A stretch of 64,000 nt of DNA from Aegicerativicinus sediminis (GTDB lineage Bacteria > Bacteroidota > Bacteroidia > Flavobacteriales > Flavobacteriaceae): the NCBI RefSeq assembly GCF_015476115.1, contig NZ_CP064295.1:1792001-1856000 (forward strand), given 5' to 3'. Both the position numbers and the translations under genes were made by a program. Positions 9,133 to 18,732 of the stretch are shown in pieces. Position 1 is the stretch's first letter. Each line of letters starts with the position of its first letter. A model generated the notes under the pieces. That model had not been told where the DNA came from. It did not search any database and worked only from the letters and a program-made list of their open reading frames with translations.

Positions 9133-9966
9133 TTAGGAAATAAGTTTATTTCTCATTTCATCCCTAAACTCTCCGGGAGACTGCCCCGCTTTCTTCTTAA
9201 ACACTTTTGAGAAGTATGAACCTTCATTAAAACCCAAATCGAATGCAATTTCCGATATGGTTTTGTCTGTAGATATTAGAAGGTTTTTTGCTTCAATAAG
9301 TTTCCGAGTTTCTATTATTTCAGAAACGCTTTGTTCTAAAATATTTTGGCAGATATGGTTTAGATTCCTCGAGGTCATAAACAATTTTTCGGCATAAAAT
9401 TCAACTCCCAAAGGTCTGCGATAGTTTTCCTCTAGAATACTTAAAAAGTTACCAAACGAAATGTGTTGTGTTTTTTGAAGGCTTACATCTGGGGGTAGGG
9501 TTTTTTTTCGTTCCGACTCAATCATGGTAAGAAGTACACTCAGTAGTTGGCGAATGACCCCATAATCTGCCGAATCGCTTTTTGTTTCCTCAAACATCAT
9601 TGTGCAAATTGTAACCAAACGTTGAAAACAGTTATTCTTGTCTAATTGTATGTTGGCCTGATTGTGGTATAAAGAATAAAGCTGGAAAGTAGTTTCAGGT
9701 ATAAACTCACTTTTAAAACGGATTCCCCAAATTTCGCATTTCCCGTCGTGGATTTTGGGAATAACACGGTGAACCTTTCCCTTTGTTACAAAACTTACAA
9801 AGGGAGCTTGAATTGTGGACGTCTTAAAATCAATAAAGTGTTCTAATTCACCTTCTATCCCAATTAAAAGTTCCTCAAAATCATGGTTATGTGGTTCGTC
9901 AGGCAATTCGGATATCCTTTTTGCCTCTTCAGCATCAACCTTAAATATGTGAAACAACTTGTTCAA
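9133..9966 (-). CDS. AraC family transcriptional regulator
   Basis: A 277-residue regulator. The N-terminal half is a cupin-like sensing domain (HNHDFEELLIGIEGELEHF). The C-terminal part from about residue 170 carries two helix-turn-helix units: VEFYAEKLFMTSRNLNHIC and then ISEIAFDLGFNEGSYFSKVF, ending in the AraC signature KKAGQSPGEFRDE. It is encoded on the same strand as the run 6629-9039 that follows and most likely controls those oxidoreductase genes or itself. Its effector is unknown. Confidence 0.92.
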   Translation of the reverse strand: MNKLFHIFKVDAEEAKRISELPDEPHNHDFEELLIGIEGELEHFIDFKTSTIQAPFVSFVTKGKVHRVIPKIHDGKCEIWGIRFKSEFIPETTFQLYSLYHNQANIQLDKNNCFQRLVTICTMMFEETKSDSADYGVIRQLLSVLLTMIESERKKTLPPDVSLQKTQHISFGNFLSILEENYRRPLGVEFYAEKLFMTSRNLNHICQNILEQSVSEIIETRKLIEAKNLLISTDKTISEIAFDLGFNEGSYFSKVFKKKAGQSPGEFRDEMRNKLIS

Positions 9967-10145
9967 AGGAATTGTAATTTAATGTTTTTGGATTGAACTT
10001 TATATTGGTTTGACCGAAATTAAATAAAACCAATGAATTCTATATGAATGTCAAAGAATAAAGGGTTTGAACCGTCCTCCTTTGTCGTCTTCAATGATCA
10101 TTTCCTTAAAAATCCGTATCTTTAATATATAAGTTCAATAGGGGG

Positions 10146-11927
10146 ATGAACTTAGCAAAATTCATATCAGAAATTAAAAGGCGCAATGTCATTAGAGCCA
10201 TATTGGCTTATTTGGCTGTTGCTTGGGTTATTGTTCAGATTGCTTTCGTTGTTATAGATGCCTTTACCCTTCCTGATTATTCCAAAAAAATTGTTTTTTA
10301 TATTTTATCCATTGGCCTGGTAATTTGGGTTGTTTTTTCTTGGGCATATGACCTTACTTCAGAAGGTTTTAGGAAAACAGAGGACATTACCAACAAACAG
10401 GAGGTTGAAACGTTTAATAGGAAACGGTTAAATACCGTAATTATAGGAGCGCTTTCATTAGCCGTGGTATTGCTAATCGTCCTAAGTTTTTGGGCCGGGT
10501 CTTTATGGAATCAGGGGCTTCTCGATAAAGAAACAACTAAGGTAGCTGTGATTCCATTTGAAATAGAAAATGTTGATCAGGAGGAATATTTCAAATCGGG
10601 CATGACCGATGGGCTTATTGAAGAATTATCAAAAACGGAAAAGCTTACCATTCTTAGTCAGGCATCGACTAAATTATTACCGGCTTCCTTTAGTACGGCT
10701 AGTATGTTAATGACTAATGAAATGGACGAAATAGAATATTTTGTTACTGGCTCATTAGATCTAAAACTGAATAGATTAACAATAGACGTGCAGTTAAAGG
10801 AAGCAATAGAGGCAGACCCTATTTGGGAGAAAACCTATTCCGATGATTTAACAAATGTAAAAAGACTTTGGGCGGGTGTGGCGGATGATATTGAAAGGCA
10901 AATGGGAATCGTGGTGCCAGGAACATTAAAAGTTGATCGATCATCAATTCGAGCTATAAATCCAGAAACATACTCGCTTTACCTAAAAGGAAAATATAAT
11001 TTAAGCAAATCCACTCCTTCTAATTGGTTGAGGGGTATGGTGTATCTACAAGAAGCGGTGGATAAGAATCCTGGTGATACCTATGCCTGGTCTGGTCTGG
11101 CCGAAGGCTATGTGATGATTGGACATGGCCCTAATCCCCCTCTAGATGTATTTCCGAAAGCCTACGAAGCTGCTATGCGTGCCATTCAATTAGACTCCAT
11201 GAATGCTGAGGGTTGGGCTGCCTTAGCTCATTACCATACTTATTTTGGCTGGGACTGGGATATGGCTGAATATGCATTTAATCGAGCTAATGAATTAAAT
11301 CCGAATATGGCATATAACCATTACCATCGAGCTTGGTATCTTGTTTTATTTGGCAGAATAAATGAGGCATTAATAGAGCATAAACGCGCTCAGGAATTAG
11401 ACCCATTTACCCCATTACATACAGCTTGGCTTGGTGAAATTTATAGATTAGTAGGCGAATATGAAAAAGGATTGGCTGAGGTAGAAAAAGTGGAACATAT
11501 GGACGACGATTTTGCCTTGGGATTATTGATAAAAGGGAATATTCAGATGGATCAAGAAAAGGTGGAAGAAGGATTAAAAAACCTTAAGGCAGCGTCTAAA
11601 ATTAATCCGGATTGGAAGTATTTGGGCTATGGCCCAGCATTAATCAGAGCGGGTAAATTGAAAGAAGGCAAAGCCATTATTGAGGAACTTGAAAATAAAC
11701 CAACTACGCCCTATGGGGCATTATGTTTAGGAATAATGTACAACCAGTTAGGGGATTTAGATAAAGCTATTGAATGTTGGAGCTATAAAGACAAGCATGG
11801 TTGGTATCCGTGGATTAGAGTATTGATGTGGCAAAAAGAAATAATTAAGGATCCTCGTTATTTGGAGCTTATTCGGGAAATGGGTTTGCCAGACCCCGCG
11901 CCATTTGTATATGAACCAGAGAAATAG
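10146..11927 (+). CDS. Membrane TPR protein with FlgO/TolB_N-like domain
   Basis: The only plus-strand gene of the window, 593 residues. Three membrane helices lie near residues 15-40, 48-70 and 97-120. They are followed by VAVIPFEIENVDQEEYFKSGMTDG..., a domain like the FlgO or TolB N-terminal fold often found beside adenylate-cyclase or response-regulator domains. From about residue 270 onward there are at least six tetratricopeptide repeats (for example YAWSGLAEGYVMIG, EGWAALAHYHTYFG, TPLHTAWLGEIYRLVGEYEKG). It is probably a scaffold for protein contacts at the inner membrane. Its promoter region is shared back-to-back with the AraC gene (179 bp between starts). A weak TATCTTTA box lies about 22-29 bp upstream. 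Confidence 0.9.
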   Translation: MNLAKFISEIKRRNVIRAILAYLAVAWVIVQIAFVVIDAFTLPDYSKKIVFYILSIGLVIWVVFSWAYDLTSEGFRKTEDITNKQEVETFNRKRLNTVIIGALSLAVVLLIVLSFWAGSLWNQGLLDKETTKVAVIPFEIENVDQEEYFKSGMTDGLIEELSKTEKLTILSQASTKLLPASFSTASMLMTNEMDEIEYFVTGSLDLKLNRLTIDVQLKEAIEADPIWEKTYSDDLTNVKRLWAGVADDIERQMGIVVPGTLKVDRSSIRAINPETYSLYLKGKYNLSKSTPSNWLRGMVYLQEAVDKNPGDTYAWSGLAEGYVMIGHGPNPPLDVFPKAYEAAMRAIQLDSMNAEGWAALAHYHTYFGWDWDMAEYAFNRANELNPNMAYNHYHRAWYLVLFGRINEALIEHKRAQELDPFTPLHTAWLGEIYRLVGEYEKGLAEVEKVEHMDDDFALGLLIKGNIQMDQEKVEEGLKNLKAASKINPDWKYLGYGPALIRAGKLKEGKAIIEELENKPTTPYGALCLGIMYNQLGDLDKAIECWSYKDKHGWYPWIRVLMWQKEIIKDPRYLELIREMGLPDPAPFVYEPEK

Positions 11928-11991
11928 GTCCTTTATAAGTAAAAAGAGACCAAGCTATCAGGATATAAATTTTTAAATCAGCTTCTTGATT

Positions 11992-12432
11992 TTATTGCTT
12001 TCTTTTGCGCCAGATTAATCTATGTTTCCTTGATTCTATAAAATCTGTGCTTAGGATTAATTGATTATCACGAAATTCAAAATTTCTAATTTGTTTTTGA
12101 CCCACCCAATTAGGGAATGAACTTATTTTAATATGATGAAATACTTGATTTGATTTTTCATTCACCTCGTAAGTTCCGCTATAAGCAATAAATCCGTTAT
12201 ATGCCGAAAGAATTTCGTCTCGCTGACCTTCTAGAGGGTCATCTGAGACAAATTTTGCCCGATTAGGTTTCATTATTTGAACCGACATATGCCCATCATC
12301 ATTATATACAATTTCACCAATTGCATCTGGTCCAAAAGGATATGCAATATGACCTTCCATCGATTCCGCTCGCCACTCATATAACTCCCATGAACCTTTA
12401 AATTGGGTTATACTTATTTTTGAATTGTCCAT
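11992..12432 (-). CDS. Lipocalin-like domain protein
   Basis: A 146-residue cytoplasmic protein with no signal peptide. The pattern FKGSWELYEWRAE ... PFGPDAIGEIVYNDDGHMSVQIMKPNR ... ISSFPNWVGQKQIRNFEFRD ... LIWRKR is that of the bacterial lipocalin-like domain (Pfam lipocalin_5), a small beta-barrel binding an unknown ligand. It converges with the plus-strand TPR gene, 64 bp apart. It lies about 100 bp downstream of the alpha/beta hydrolase gene at 12534, and is probably a separate transcript. Confidence 0.88.
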   Translation of the reverse strand: MDNSKISITQFKGSWELYEWRAESMEGHIAYPFGPDAIGEIVYNDDGHMSVQIMKPNRAKFVSDDPLEGQRDEILSAYNGFIAYSGTYEVNEKSNQVFHHIKISSFPNWVGQKQIRNFEFRDNQLILSTDFIESRKHRLIWRKRKQ

Positions 12433-12533
12433 TGAAAATTAGGTTTATTAATTTGTGTGTCTCCATTATTTGGATATCCAATCCTAATTTGATTTATTTT
12501 TGAAGACATATATAAAATAGTCAGTCCTAAAGC

Positions 12534-13706
12534 TTAATCCACTTTAGATAATGATTTAATTTTATGATTTGCATTAGCATTATTTGAATTAAGTTCAAGG
12601 GATTTTTTATAATTTTCAATAGCCTTTTCATTATTTCCTAAAGTTTCAAAGGCTTCGCCTAAACTATCAAAAGCATTATATGACTCGGGGTAATTCCTGG
12701 TGTTTAATTCAAAAAAGGTTAGAGCTTTTACTTTCTCACCTTGGCTATTGCCTTGTAACATGCGATAAGCTACTCTATTAACAAGTTCTTCAGGAGGTTT
12801 CATATCCCATGATAACCTTTGAGAAAGCTTCTGGAAATGTTTTGAAAGTTGTTCTGTAGTTTCAATGGATTGGTAGTTTATACCATAACCATCAAAAATC
12901 GCTGAAATCCCATTATAAAAAGCAATTGGAGGTACGGAGCCATGGTTTTCGTTTTCGAAATATTCAAGTTTGGCATTAAATTCATTTTTACTTTTGCTAT
13001 GTAGGGCTTCATAAAAACGAATATGCCGATCTCGATTTCTAATGTTTCTCCTGCCCCAATTTGCGGTTGCTATATATAGAAAACGCCGGAATGAATTGTC
13101 AGTGACGCTTTCTAATTTACTATCCATTGTTTCTGCATCCCAAGTGCCGAAGCTAGGGTCAACTGCTATGAAAGCATTAAAATTTGTTTGTGCTTTGAGG
13201 AATGTATGGACCGCCAATAAACCCCCAAGAGAATGCCCAAAAAGAATTCGGTATGGTTCTGTTCTATAGTTTCTTTCCAATTCGGGGATCAGTTCATTTT
13301 CTAAGAAACTCAAAAATTGTTCTCCCCCTCCTGAGTCATTTTTCCTTATGGTGACCACCTTGTCAGGGGTAAAATCTCTAAGCCTATTCACATTTTGTAT
13401 TGCAACAACAATCATTTCCGGAATTTTAAGGTTACCATTGTATCCAGTGCTCATATAGTTTACCATTCCAGAAATGGATTTAAAATGCGCATTCCCATCA
13501 AGTATCATTAGAATAGGGTATTTTTTATAGGATAATTCTGCTTTGTGGTAAGATTCAGGTAGGTTAACCCAATACTCGCGTTCTTCATTTAGAAGGGTTG
13601 ACTGTATAATATGCTTAGATCCAATAACAATACCATTTTCATTTTGGGATTTTAATTGATGTATGCCAATTAGGAATAAAATGATTGCTAAAAGGTGATG
13701 TTTCAT
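12534..13706 (-). CDS. Alpha/beta hydrolase (esterase, IroE/Fes-like) with C-terminal TPR
   Basis: Exported esterase. I take the start at 13706 (MKHHLLAIILFLIGIHQLKSQ), which gives a clean signal peptide, although an ATG 18 bp further upstream is in frame. The nucleophile elbow is GHSLGG, the oxyanion strand ILMILDGNAHFKS, and the likely catalytic histidine is in ENENHGSVPP, the layout of the enterochelin-esterase-like superfamily. The last 75 residues hold TPR-like helices (YNAFDSLGEAFETLGNNEKA). This fusion is common in Bacteroidota. Substrate unknown. Confidence 0.87.
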   Translation of the reverse strand: MKHHLLAIILFLIGIHQLKSQNENGIVIGSKHIIQSTLLNEEREYWVNLPESYHKAELSYKKYPILMILDGNAHFKSISGMVNYMSTGYNGNLKIPEMIVVAIQNVNRLRDFTPDKVVTIRKNDSGGGEQFLSFLENELIPELERNYRTEPYRILFGHSLGGLLAVHTFLKAQTNFNAFIAVDPSFGTWDAETMDSKLESVTDNSFRRFLYIATANWGRRNIRNRDRHIRFYEALHSKSKNEFNAKLEYFENENHGSVPPIAFYNGISAIFDGYGINYQSIETTEQLSKHFQKLSQRLSWDMKPPEELVNRVAYRMLQGNSQGEKVKALTFFELNTRNYPESYNAFDSLGEAFETLGNNEKAIENYKKSLELNSNNANANHKIKSLSKVD

Positions 13707-13781
13707 TCTTTTAATTTTTGTCAAAGTAATAGAATCCTTTAAACTTTATGTGTTTTGAACAGTTATCGTTCTTGAGTTGAT

Positions 13782-14273
13782 TTATGGGATGGTTATTATA
13801 CCCTCTTCAAATCCCAATTTTGTGAGCCCAAGTTGTTCAATACTAAATAAATGAGCGTAATCAACATTTAAGGTATGGCTAAGCAATAATTTGGTATTAT
13901 AAGGTAAGTACAAATTATGCTCCCCATCCAGTGTCCAATAATTATCCTCAAACCCCCTCAGCATTTTAACCATACCTTTTCGAATTTCAGGAAACTTGGT
14001 TAATGCTGAATTCATATCCATCTCTAAGTAATAATTTTCAGCAGAAGGAGGAGAATATGATTTTATCTGTGGAAATGGTTCATTCTTAAATTGTTTGAAC
14101 CTTCCCGTTAAAATATCCTGAGCCTCTACCAAATGACATACTTGTTCATGGATACTCCATTTGTGTTTTACCCTTCTAATTTTAAAAAGGCCTTCAGGGA
14201 TTTGGTTGAGCAAACTTTGAAGAATTAAAGGTGTTCTTTCCAAACATTCTATGATATAATTAACCTCTTTCAT
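13782..14273 (-). CDS. DinB family protein
   Basis: A 163-residue four-helix-bundle protein of the DinB/YfiT group. Candidate metal histidines are in WSIHEQVCHLVEAQD, LLSHTLNVDYAHLFS and the intervening HNLYLPYN. Many family members are thiol (bacillithiol or mycothiol) transferases, but the thiol and substrate cannot be inferred here. The repeated TATCTTAG promoter motif lies 42-49 bp upstream. It is one of three DinB proteins in the window (also 29648 and 54099). Confidence 0.85.
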   Translation of the reverse strand: MKEVNYIIECLERTPLILQSLLNQIPEGLFKIRRVKHKWSIHEQVCHLVEAQDILTGRFKQFKNEPFPQIKSYSPPSAENYYLEMDMNSALTKFPEIRKGMVKMLRGFEDNYWTLDGEHNLYLPYNTKLLLSHTLNVDYAHLFSIEQLGLTKLGFEEGIITIP

Positions 14274-14314
14274 CCTAATAGCTGGTTTATAGAAATACGA
14301 GCATAGTTGCTAAA

Positions 14315-14322
14315 CTAAGATA
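14315..14322 (-). promoter_or_regulatory. Repeated promoter motif (TATCTTAG)
   Basis: Minus strand TATCTTAG, one mismatch from TAnnTTTG, 42-49 bp before the DinB start. This is the most divergent copy of the motif: the upstream extension reads TTAG rather than TTTTA. Confidence 0.45.
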
Positions 14323-14361
14323 CTAATTTGGGGAAAATGAGTAATCTGGACTAGTTCTGAG

Positions 14362-15156
14362 TTAATTTCCGATTTTTAGTATCCTAACCGCACCTTGGAT
14401 TACAAGAATAAAAACAATAGTCCCTATTATTAAATCTGGTTTATTGGAGTTTAGCCAATTTACAAGTAGACCAGCTACAATTACACCAATATTAATTATA
14501 ACATCATTAGAGGTAAAAATCATGCTTGCCTTCATATGGGCCTCTTTCTTACTCTTAGATTTTTGAAGGAGATAAAGACAAATACCATTGGCGATTAATG
14601 CAAAAATTGACACAATAATCATGGTCGAAAAATCGGGAATATTTTCACTTCCGAAGAAGCGTCTTAATACTTCTATAAAACCAATGACGGCCAATAAAAT
14701 CTGAAAGTAACCTGCGATATTGGCGATTTTCTTTTTCCGTATTACTGAGCCTCCTACTGCAAAAAGACTTATCCCATAAACAAATGAATCGGCAAGCATA
14801 TCCAAGCTATCAGCAACTAACCCCATAGATTTGGAGATCAATCCTGTTGTCATTTCAATAATAAAAAATGCAAAATTGATGGATAAAACAGTCCATAGAA
14901 GTTTCTTTTGACCTGTATCTTTCTCAAAATCCACAGGGTCGATTTGTTCCGTTCCTAATCTTTTAGTGCCAAGATTCAATTTTTGAAGAGATCTTTCAAT
15001 TCCCTCAATTTCAGAAGTATGAAAAATGGTGAGTTTTCTGTTTGGAATGTCAAAATCTAGATGTTTAATTGAGGAAAATTCGTCCAAGTTTATTCTAATG
15101 AGATTTTCTTCAGAAGGGCAGTCCATTTTTGATATTTCGAAAATTGACTTTTTCAT
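14362..15156 (-). CDS. Cation diffusion facilitator family transporter
   Basis: A 264-residue protein. The first 75 residues form a ferredoxin-like fold related to heavy-metal-associated domains (FEISKMDCPSEENLIRINL), with one Cys rather than the usual CxxC. The rest is a membrane domain with LVADSLDMLADSFVYGISL, where the paired aspartates of the DxxxD type form the Zn/Co/Cd site of CDF exporters. About five to six helices follow. It lacks the usual long C-terminal cytosolic domain, ending at RILKIGN. Likely exports a divalent metal. Confidence 0.87.
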   Translation of the reverse strand: MKKSIFEISKMDCPSEENLIRINLDEFSSIKHLDFDIPNRKLTIFHTSEIEGIERSLQKLNLGTKRLGTEQIDPVDFEKDTGQKKLLWTVLSINFAFFIIEMTTGLISKSMGLVADSLDMLADSFVYGISLFAVGGSVIRKKKIANIAGYFQILLAVIGFIEVLRRFFGSENIPDFSTMIIVSIFALIANGICLYLLQKSKSKKEAHMKASMIFTSNDVIINIGVIVAGLLVNWLNSNKPDLIIGTIVFILVIQGAVRILKIGN

Positions 15157-15260
15157 TATAATAGTATAATAGAAAGATTAGCAAAAATACTAGACTTTTT
15201 GTTGCTCCTATAATCCTCTTGTCTTTGGGTTAAATTTTGGTTCTCTAGTCGATTCTGTAA

Positions 15261-15611
15261 TCAATTTTCGAAAAGTTGCCGTTTCCTGATGAAAGAAGCA
15301 AATATGGTCGCCATTACTATTAGTATTGTCAGTTCATAAGGTTTTCCTTTATACATATGTATGAACACAATTACAGTCATATACAGCGACAACAGTAAAG
15401 TGCCTATGAAGATTGTCTTATTGTACAGAAACATGGCCGTGGCAACCAAAAGAAATATACCGGTTGAAATCATAATGGCACTGTTAGTAATAATTTTATC
15501 AGACTGGTTTGAATTGAGAATTTTATCAAATGCATTCAGTATGAAAAACAATGAAATTATCATTGAAGGTAACCAGATTAATAGGGTTTTTAAAAATTTA
15601 TCGTTTTTCAT
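15261..15611 (-). CDS. Small four-helix membrane protein (DoxX-like in shape)
   Basis: A 116-residue protein made of four hydrophobic segments at about residues 9-27, 42-61, 68-86 and 92-108. A short polar loop follows the first helix (FDKILNSNQSDK), giving a layout similar to DoxX-like proteins, but no diagnostic motif is present. Lies between the cation exporter and a serine hydrolase, with about 50-100 bp on each side. Function unknown. Confidence 0.65.
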   Translation of the reverse strand: MKNDKFLKTLLIWLPSMIISLFFILNAFDKILNSNQSDKIITNSAIMISTGIFLLVATAMFLYNKTIFIGTLLLSLYMTVIVFIHMYKGKPYELTILIVMATIFASFIRKRQLFEN

Positions 15612-15659
15612 TGGGTTGAATTTAGTTGTACTTTATAATTTGAGAAACTGATAATAGCT

Positions 15660-16583
15660 TTAAAATTGTTTTAAATACAAGGTGAACCAATTAGTTGCCT
15701 TGTCTACATATTCAATCGGTGGTTCATGACCAGCATTATATTCAACGAATTCTTTTTCCTTTATCGGAATTCGATTAAAGATTTCTTCTGCTTCTTCCAT
15801 TGAATATAGAGGGTCTTCATTCCCCATAAACATTAAAAAGGAACTGCTATTAACATAGCTGGCAAATGTACACACATCAACCGCTTGCAAATCTTTTCGT
15901 CTTAGCGGTGGAACTACCCCCGCAATAGCAGTTTTTATTCTTGCATCTATGCTTGTAAGTTCAAATGTGATTAATGCCCCCATACTTAATCCAAGCATAC
16001 CAATTTTTGAAGTTTCGAATTCACTTCGGGTCGCTAAATAATCAAACGCCCTGCGGTATTCTGTTGCGGTTTGAATCACCATTTGCCGAAATTCATTCGG
16101 ATATGAAAATGGCCAAGGAGGGCTGTTATAACCATATTCCCATGCTCTTTCACCATGATTTACTGCGTCTAGAATAATTACTGCAAAGCCAGCCTTGACT
16201 AAAGACGTTGTCATAAGGCCACCCTTCGGCCAGCTATCATCCTGAAACCACCGCTCTTTTGAGCCAAATATACCATCCACAAGGGCAACCACAGGATGGG
16301 GTTCTGTTTTGTTTTTCGGGATTACTATATAGGCCGGAACTATTGAGTTATTGATTCCTTTAAATACAATTTTTTCCCTTATGCCATAGTCAAGCTCTTG
16401 GGTTCCTACAACCCTTGCATCTAATGGAATATTCTTGTCGTATTCATAAAATTGGACAATTGTTTGAAATTCGGTTTCGCTTACATTTGGCAACAAATTC
16501 TTTTCTAAACTCTCTTGACCAAACGCAGAAGTTAAAAGCAACAGATAAATAAATGCCAAATTCACAATATTTCTTAGTTCCAT
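15660..16583 (-). CDS. Exported alpha/beta hydrolase (dienelactone-hydrolase-like)
   Basis: A 307-residue protein with signal peptide (IYLLLLTSAFGQ). Nucleophile elbow is GLSMGA, the acid is probably in FMGNEDPLYS and the histidine in NAGHEPP. The strand PHPVVALVDGIFG supplies the oxyanion region. The pattern fits the acetyl-xylan-esterase/dienelactone hydrolase group of small secreted hydrolases. Single gene, about 160 bp downstream of the S9 peptidase. Substrate unknown. Confidence 0.87.
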   Translation of the reverse strand: MELRNIVNLAFIYLLLLTSAFGQESLEKNLLPNVSETEFQTIVQFYEYDKNIPLDARVVGTQELDYGIREKIVFKGINNSIVPAYIVIPKNKTEPHPVVALVDGIFGSKERWFQDDSWPKGGLMTTSLVKAGFAVIILDAVNHGERAWEYGYNSPPWPFSYPNEFRQMVIQTATEYRRAFDYLATRSEFETSKIGMLGLSMGALITFELTSIDARIKTAIAGVVPPLRRKDLQAVDVCTFASYVNSSSFLMFMGNEDPLYSMEEAEEIFNRIPIKEKEFVEYNAGHEPPIEYVDKATNWFTLYLKQF

Positions 16584-16740
16584 GTCTTTTGAGTTAACTG
16601 GTTAGTAATAATAAAGTAGGCTGTTTCTAAAATAAAGCTGCGTTGGTCGAGAACAATTATCGTAAATGGGTTATTTGGCATTTAAGGTAATTGTTATCAG
16701 CCTAGATATAAATTAATGAACCCTTGCAATTATTCTAGTT

Positions 16741-18732
16741 TCAGAAATGATCCTTTATCCATTGGGTCCAACGCTTATAGACATCTTTTCTATGAACAGG
16801 GTCAGCAGGAAAATGTCCCGGAATCGGATAAGCTACAAATTTTGTTTCCGTACCGTTGTCTTTTAAGTTATGAAATAGTTTGTACGATTGGGTAACCGTA
16901 ACCCTTTGGTCTAATGTATTAGACAAAATAAGTGTAGGGGTCTTAATTTGGTGTGCATATGTAATGGGCGATTGTTTGCGGTAATTTTCTGCATTATCAT
17001 TTAGCCACGGCGATCCGCCTAGACCATAACCTGCCCAAATATTCATATCAGCCATATTATACCAATCAAACCAATCGGTTACCGCCGCACCTGCAACAGC
17101 AGATTTCCAGCCTTGGTAATGGGAGGTTAACCAAACCGTCATATACCCTCCATAGGACCAACCTGATACTGCCATTTGGCCATCATCGATAATCCCCATC
17201 TTTTTTATTGCTTCAATGCCAGTCATCACATCCTTACCTGGACCTTCACCTGCATCATTTATAACGGAAGTTTGATAGGCTTTCCCTAGATTATTGCTGC
17301 CCCTATAATTTGGTTGGAAAACAATCCAACCGTTTGAAGCGAAGGCTTGTGCGAAAAAATTAAAAGTTTCAAGGGAAGCACCCATGGGTCCGCCATGTAT
17401 GTATAATACCAAGGGGTATTTTTTACCATCGGTAAAATCGGGGGGATAGGTTAATACACCATCTTCATAAAAATCATCTTCTCCCTTCCAGTTGATTGAG
17501 CTTACCTTTCCTAGTTTTAAATTGGAAATAGCATCATTAAATGAACTTAATTTAATAGGAGTACTGTTAGGGGTCTTCATATAATACAGTTCGGAAGCCT
17601 TTTGAGAAGTAGAACCAATGAATACAATTTGATCTGCTGGTCCAATATCTATGTTGCCAAGTGACGGTAAAATTCCTTTTGTATCTATTTTCTTTAAGTC
17701 CCCACTTAAATTCCCTCTCCATAAACTCACCTTCGTTCCATCAGACGCTCCGGTTAAAAAGGATTGATCCCTAAACCAAACATGATCCCTAAGGTTACGG
17801 TCTATGTCTTTAGATATATATTTGGACCCACTTCCCATTAAGTCAGCAGAGAATATGCCATTAGGATTAAAACCGGGTTCTGGGCCAACTGCTTTGCTGT
17901 ATAACACGAGAGATCCATCTTTAGAAAATGATGGATTGGAAGGTACTCCGGGTCCTTTGTCCAGAACAGTGGTTTCCTTCGTTTCTATATCAATAAGTTG
18001 TAGGGAATTTTTTAAAAATTCGGAAGAGTGCGGCTTTGGCTTTACCGTAAATACTAATTTTTTGCTATCCGATGACCATTGAAGGCTTCCTGCATTAATG
18101 CTTTCACCCAATTCCCCTGAAGTTAATTTGATTTTATTATCTCCATTTTCGGAACATATCCAAATATTGGTAGGTCTTGGTTCTTCCTCTGCCAAATACC
18201 AATCGTAGCCGACTTCAAAAGATTTGTTGTGCTTTTCAACTCCACTCTTTTCAATAATAGAATCTTTTTCAATGAACGCGAATAAATGGCCATCAGGACT
18301 CATTTTATAATCCATGATTCCAACTTTGCTATTCGTTACCTGCAGGGCCTCACCTCCTTGAAGGGGCATTTTAAATATTTGAGGTTTCTTGTTTTTTCCT
18401 GCTGAAAGAAATGTAATAGACTTGCCATCTGTCGACCACTCTGGAGAATTAATGCTAGGTCTATCGTGGGTTAAGGCCTTTTTTTCGCGGGTATTTATAT
18501 CGACCAACCATAAAGTGTTTATGTATTTATTGTCCTCAAAATCTGCTTTTCTGCTTAATAAAAGAATGTTGTTTCCGTCAGGACTTATCTTTGGATTACC
18601 CAAATCAACTAACACATCAAAATGATCCAAGGTTAAAATTGATGATTGGGCCTGAATTTTTTGGAAGTTCGGAACACTAAAAAATAGTAGGGTAAATAGG
18701 ATTACGGTTGGGGCCAATCTAAACTTTTTCAT
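16741..18732 (-). CDS. S9 family peptidase (acylaminoacyl/dipeptidyl peptidase type)
   Basis: Exported serine peptidase of 663 residues if started at 18732 (MKKFRLAPTVILFTLLFF, a standard signal peptide). The longer frame to 18783 would begin only 12 bp from a promoter-like box, so I reject it. The N-terminal 400 residues form a beta-propeller with WD40-like PD40 repeats (NSPEWSTDGKSITFLSA, GSLQWSSDSKKLVF). The C-terminal alpha/beta hydrolase has GWSYGGYMT, with the catalytic Asp in NTLDQRVTV and His in PIPGHFPADP. It cleaves peptides outside the cytoplasm, probably in protein scavenging. Confidence 0.92.
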   Translation of the reverse strand: MKKFRLAPTVILFTLLFFSVPNFQKIQAQSSILTLDHFDVLVDLGNPKISPDGNNILLLSRKADFEDNKYINTLWLVDINTREKKALTHDRPSINSPEWSTDGKSITFLSAGKNKKPQIFKMPLQGGEALQVTNSKVGIMDYKMSPDGHLFAFIEKDSIIEKSGVEKHNKSFEVGYDWYLAEEEPRPTNIWICSENGDNKIKLTSGELGESINAGSLQWSSDSKKLVFTVKPKPHSSEFLKNSLQLIDIETKETTVLDKGPGVPSNPSFSKDGSLVLYSKAVGPEPGFNPNGIFSADLMGSGSKYISKDIDRNLRDHVWFRDQSFLTGASDGTKVSLWRGNLSGDLKKIDTKGILPSLGNIDIGPADQIVFIGSTSQKASELYYMKTPNSTPIKLSSFNDAISNLKLGKVSSINWKGEDDFYEDGVLTYPPDFTDGKKYPLVLYIHGGPMGASLETFNFFAQAFASNGWIVFQPNYRGSNNLGKAYQTSVINDAGEGPGKDVMTGIEAIKKMGIIDDGQMAVSGWSYGGYMTVWLTSHYQGWKSAVAGAAVTDWFDWYNMADMNIWAGYGLGGSPWLNDNAENYRKQSPITYAHQIKTPTLILSNTLDQRVTVTQSYKLFHNLKDNGTETKFVAYPIPGHFPADPVHRKDVYKRWTQWIKDHF

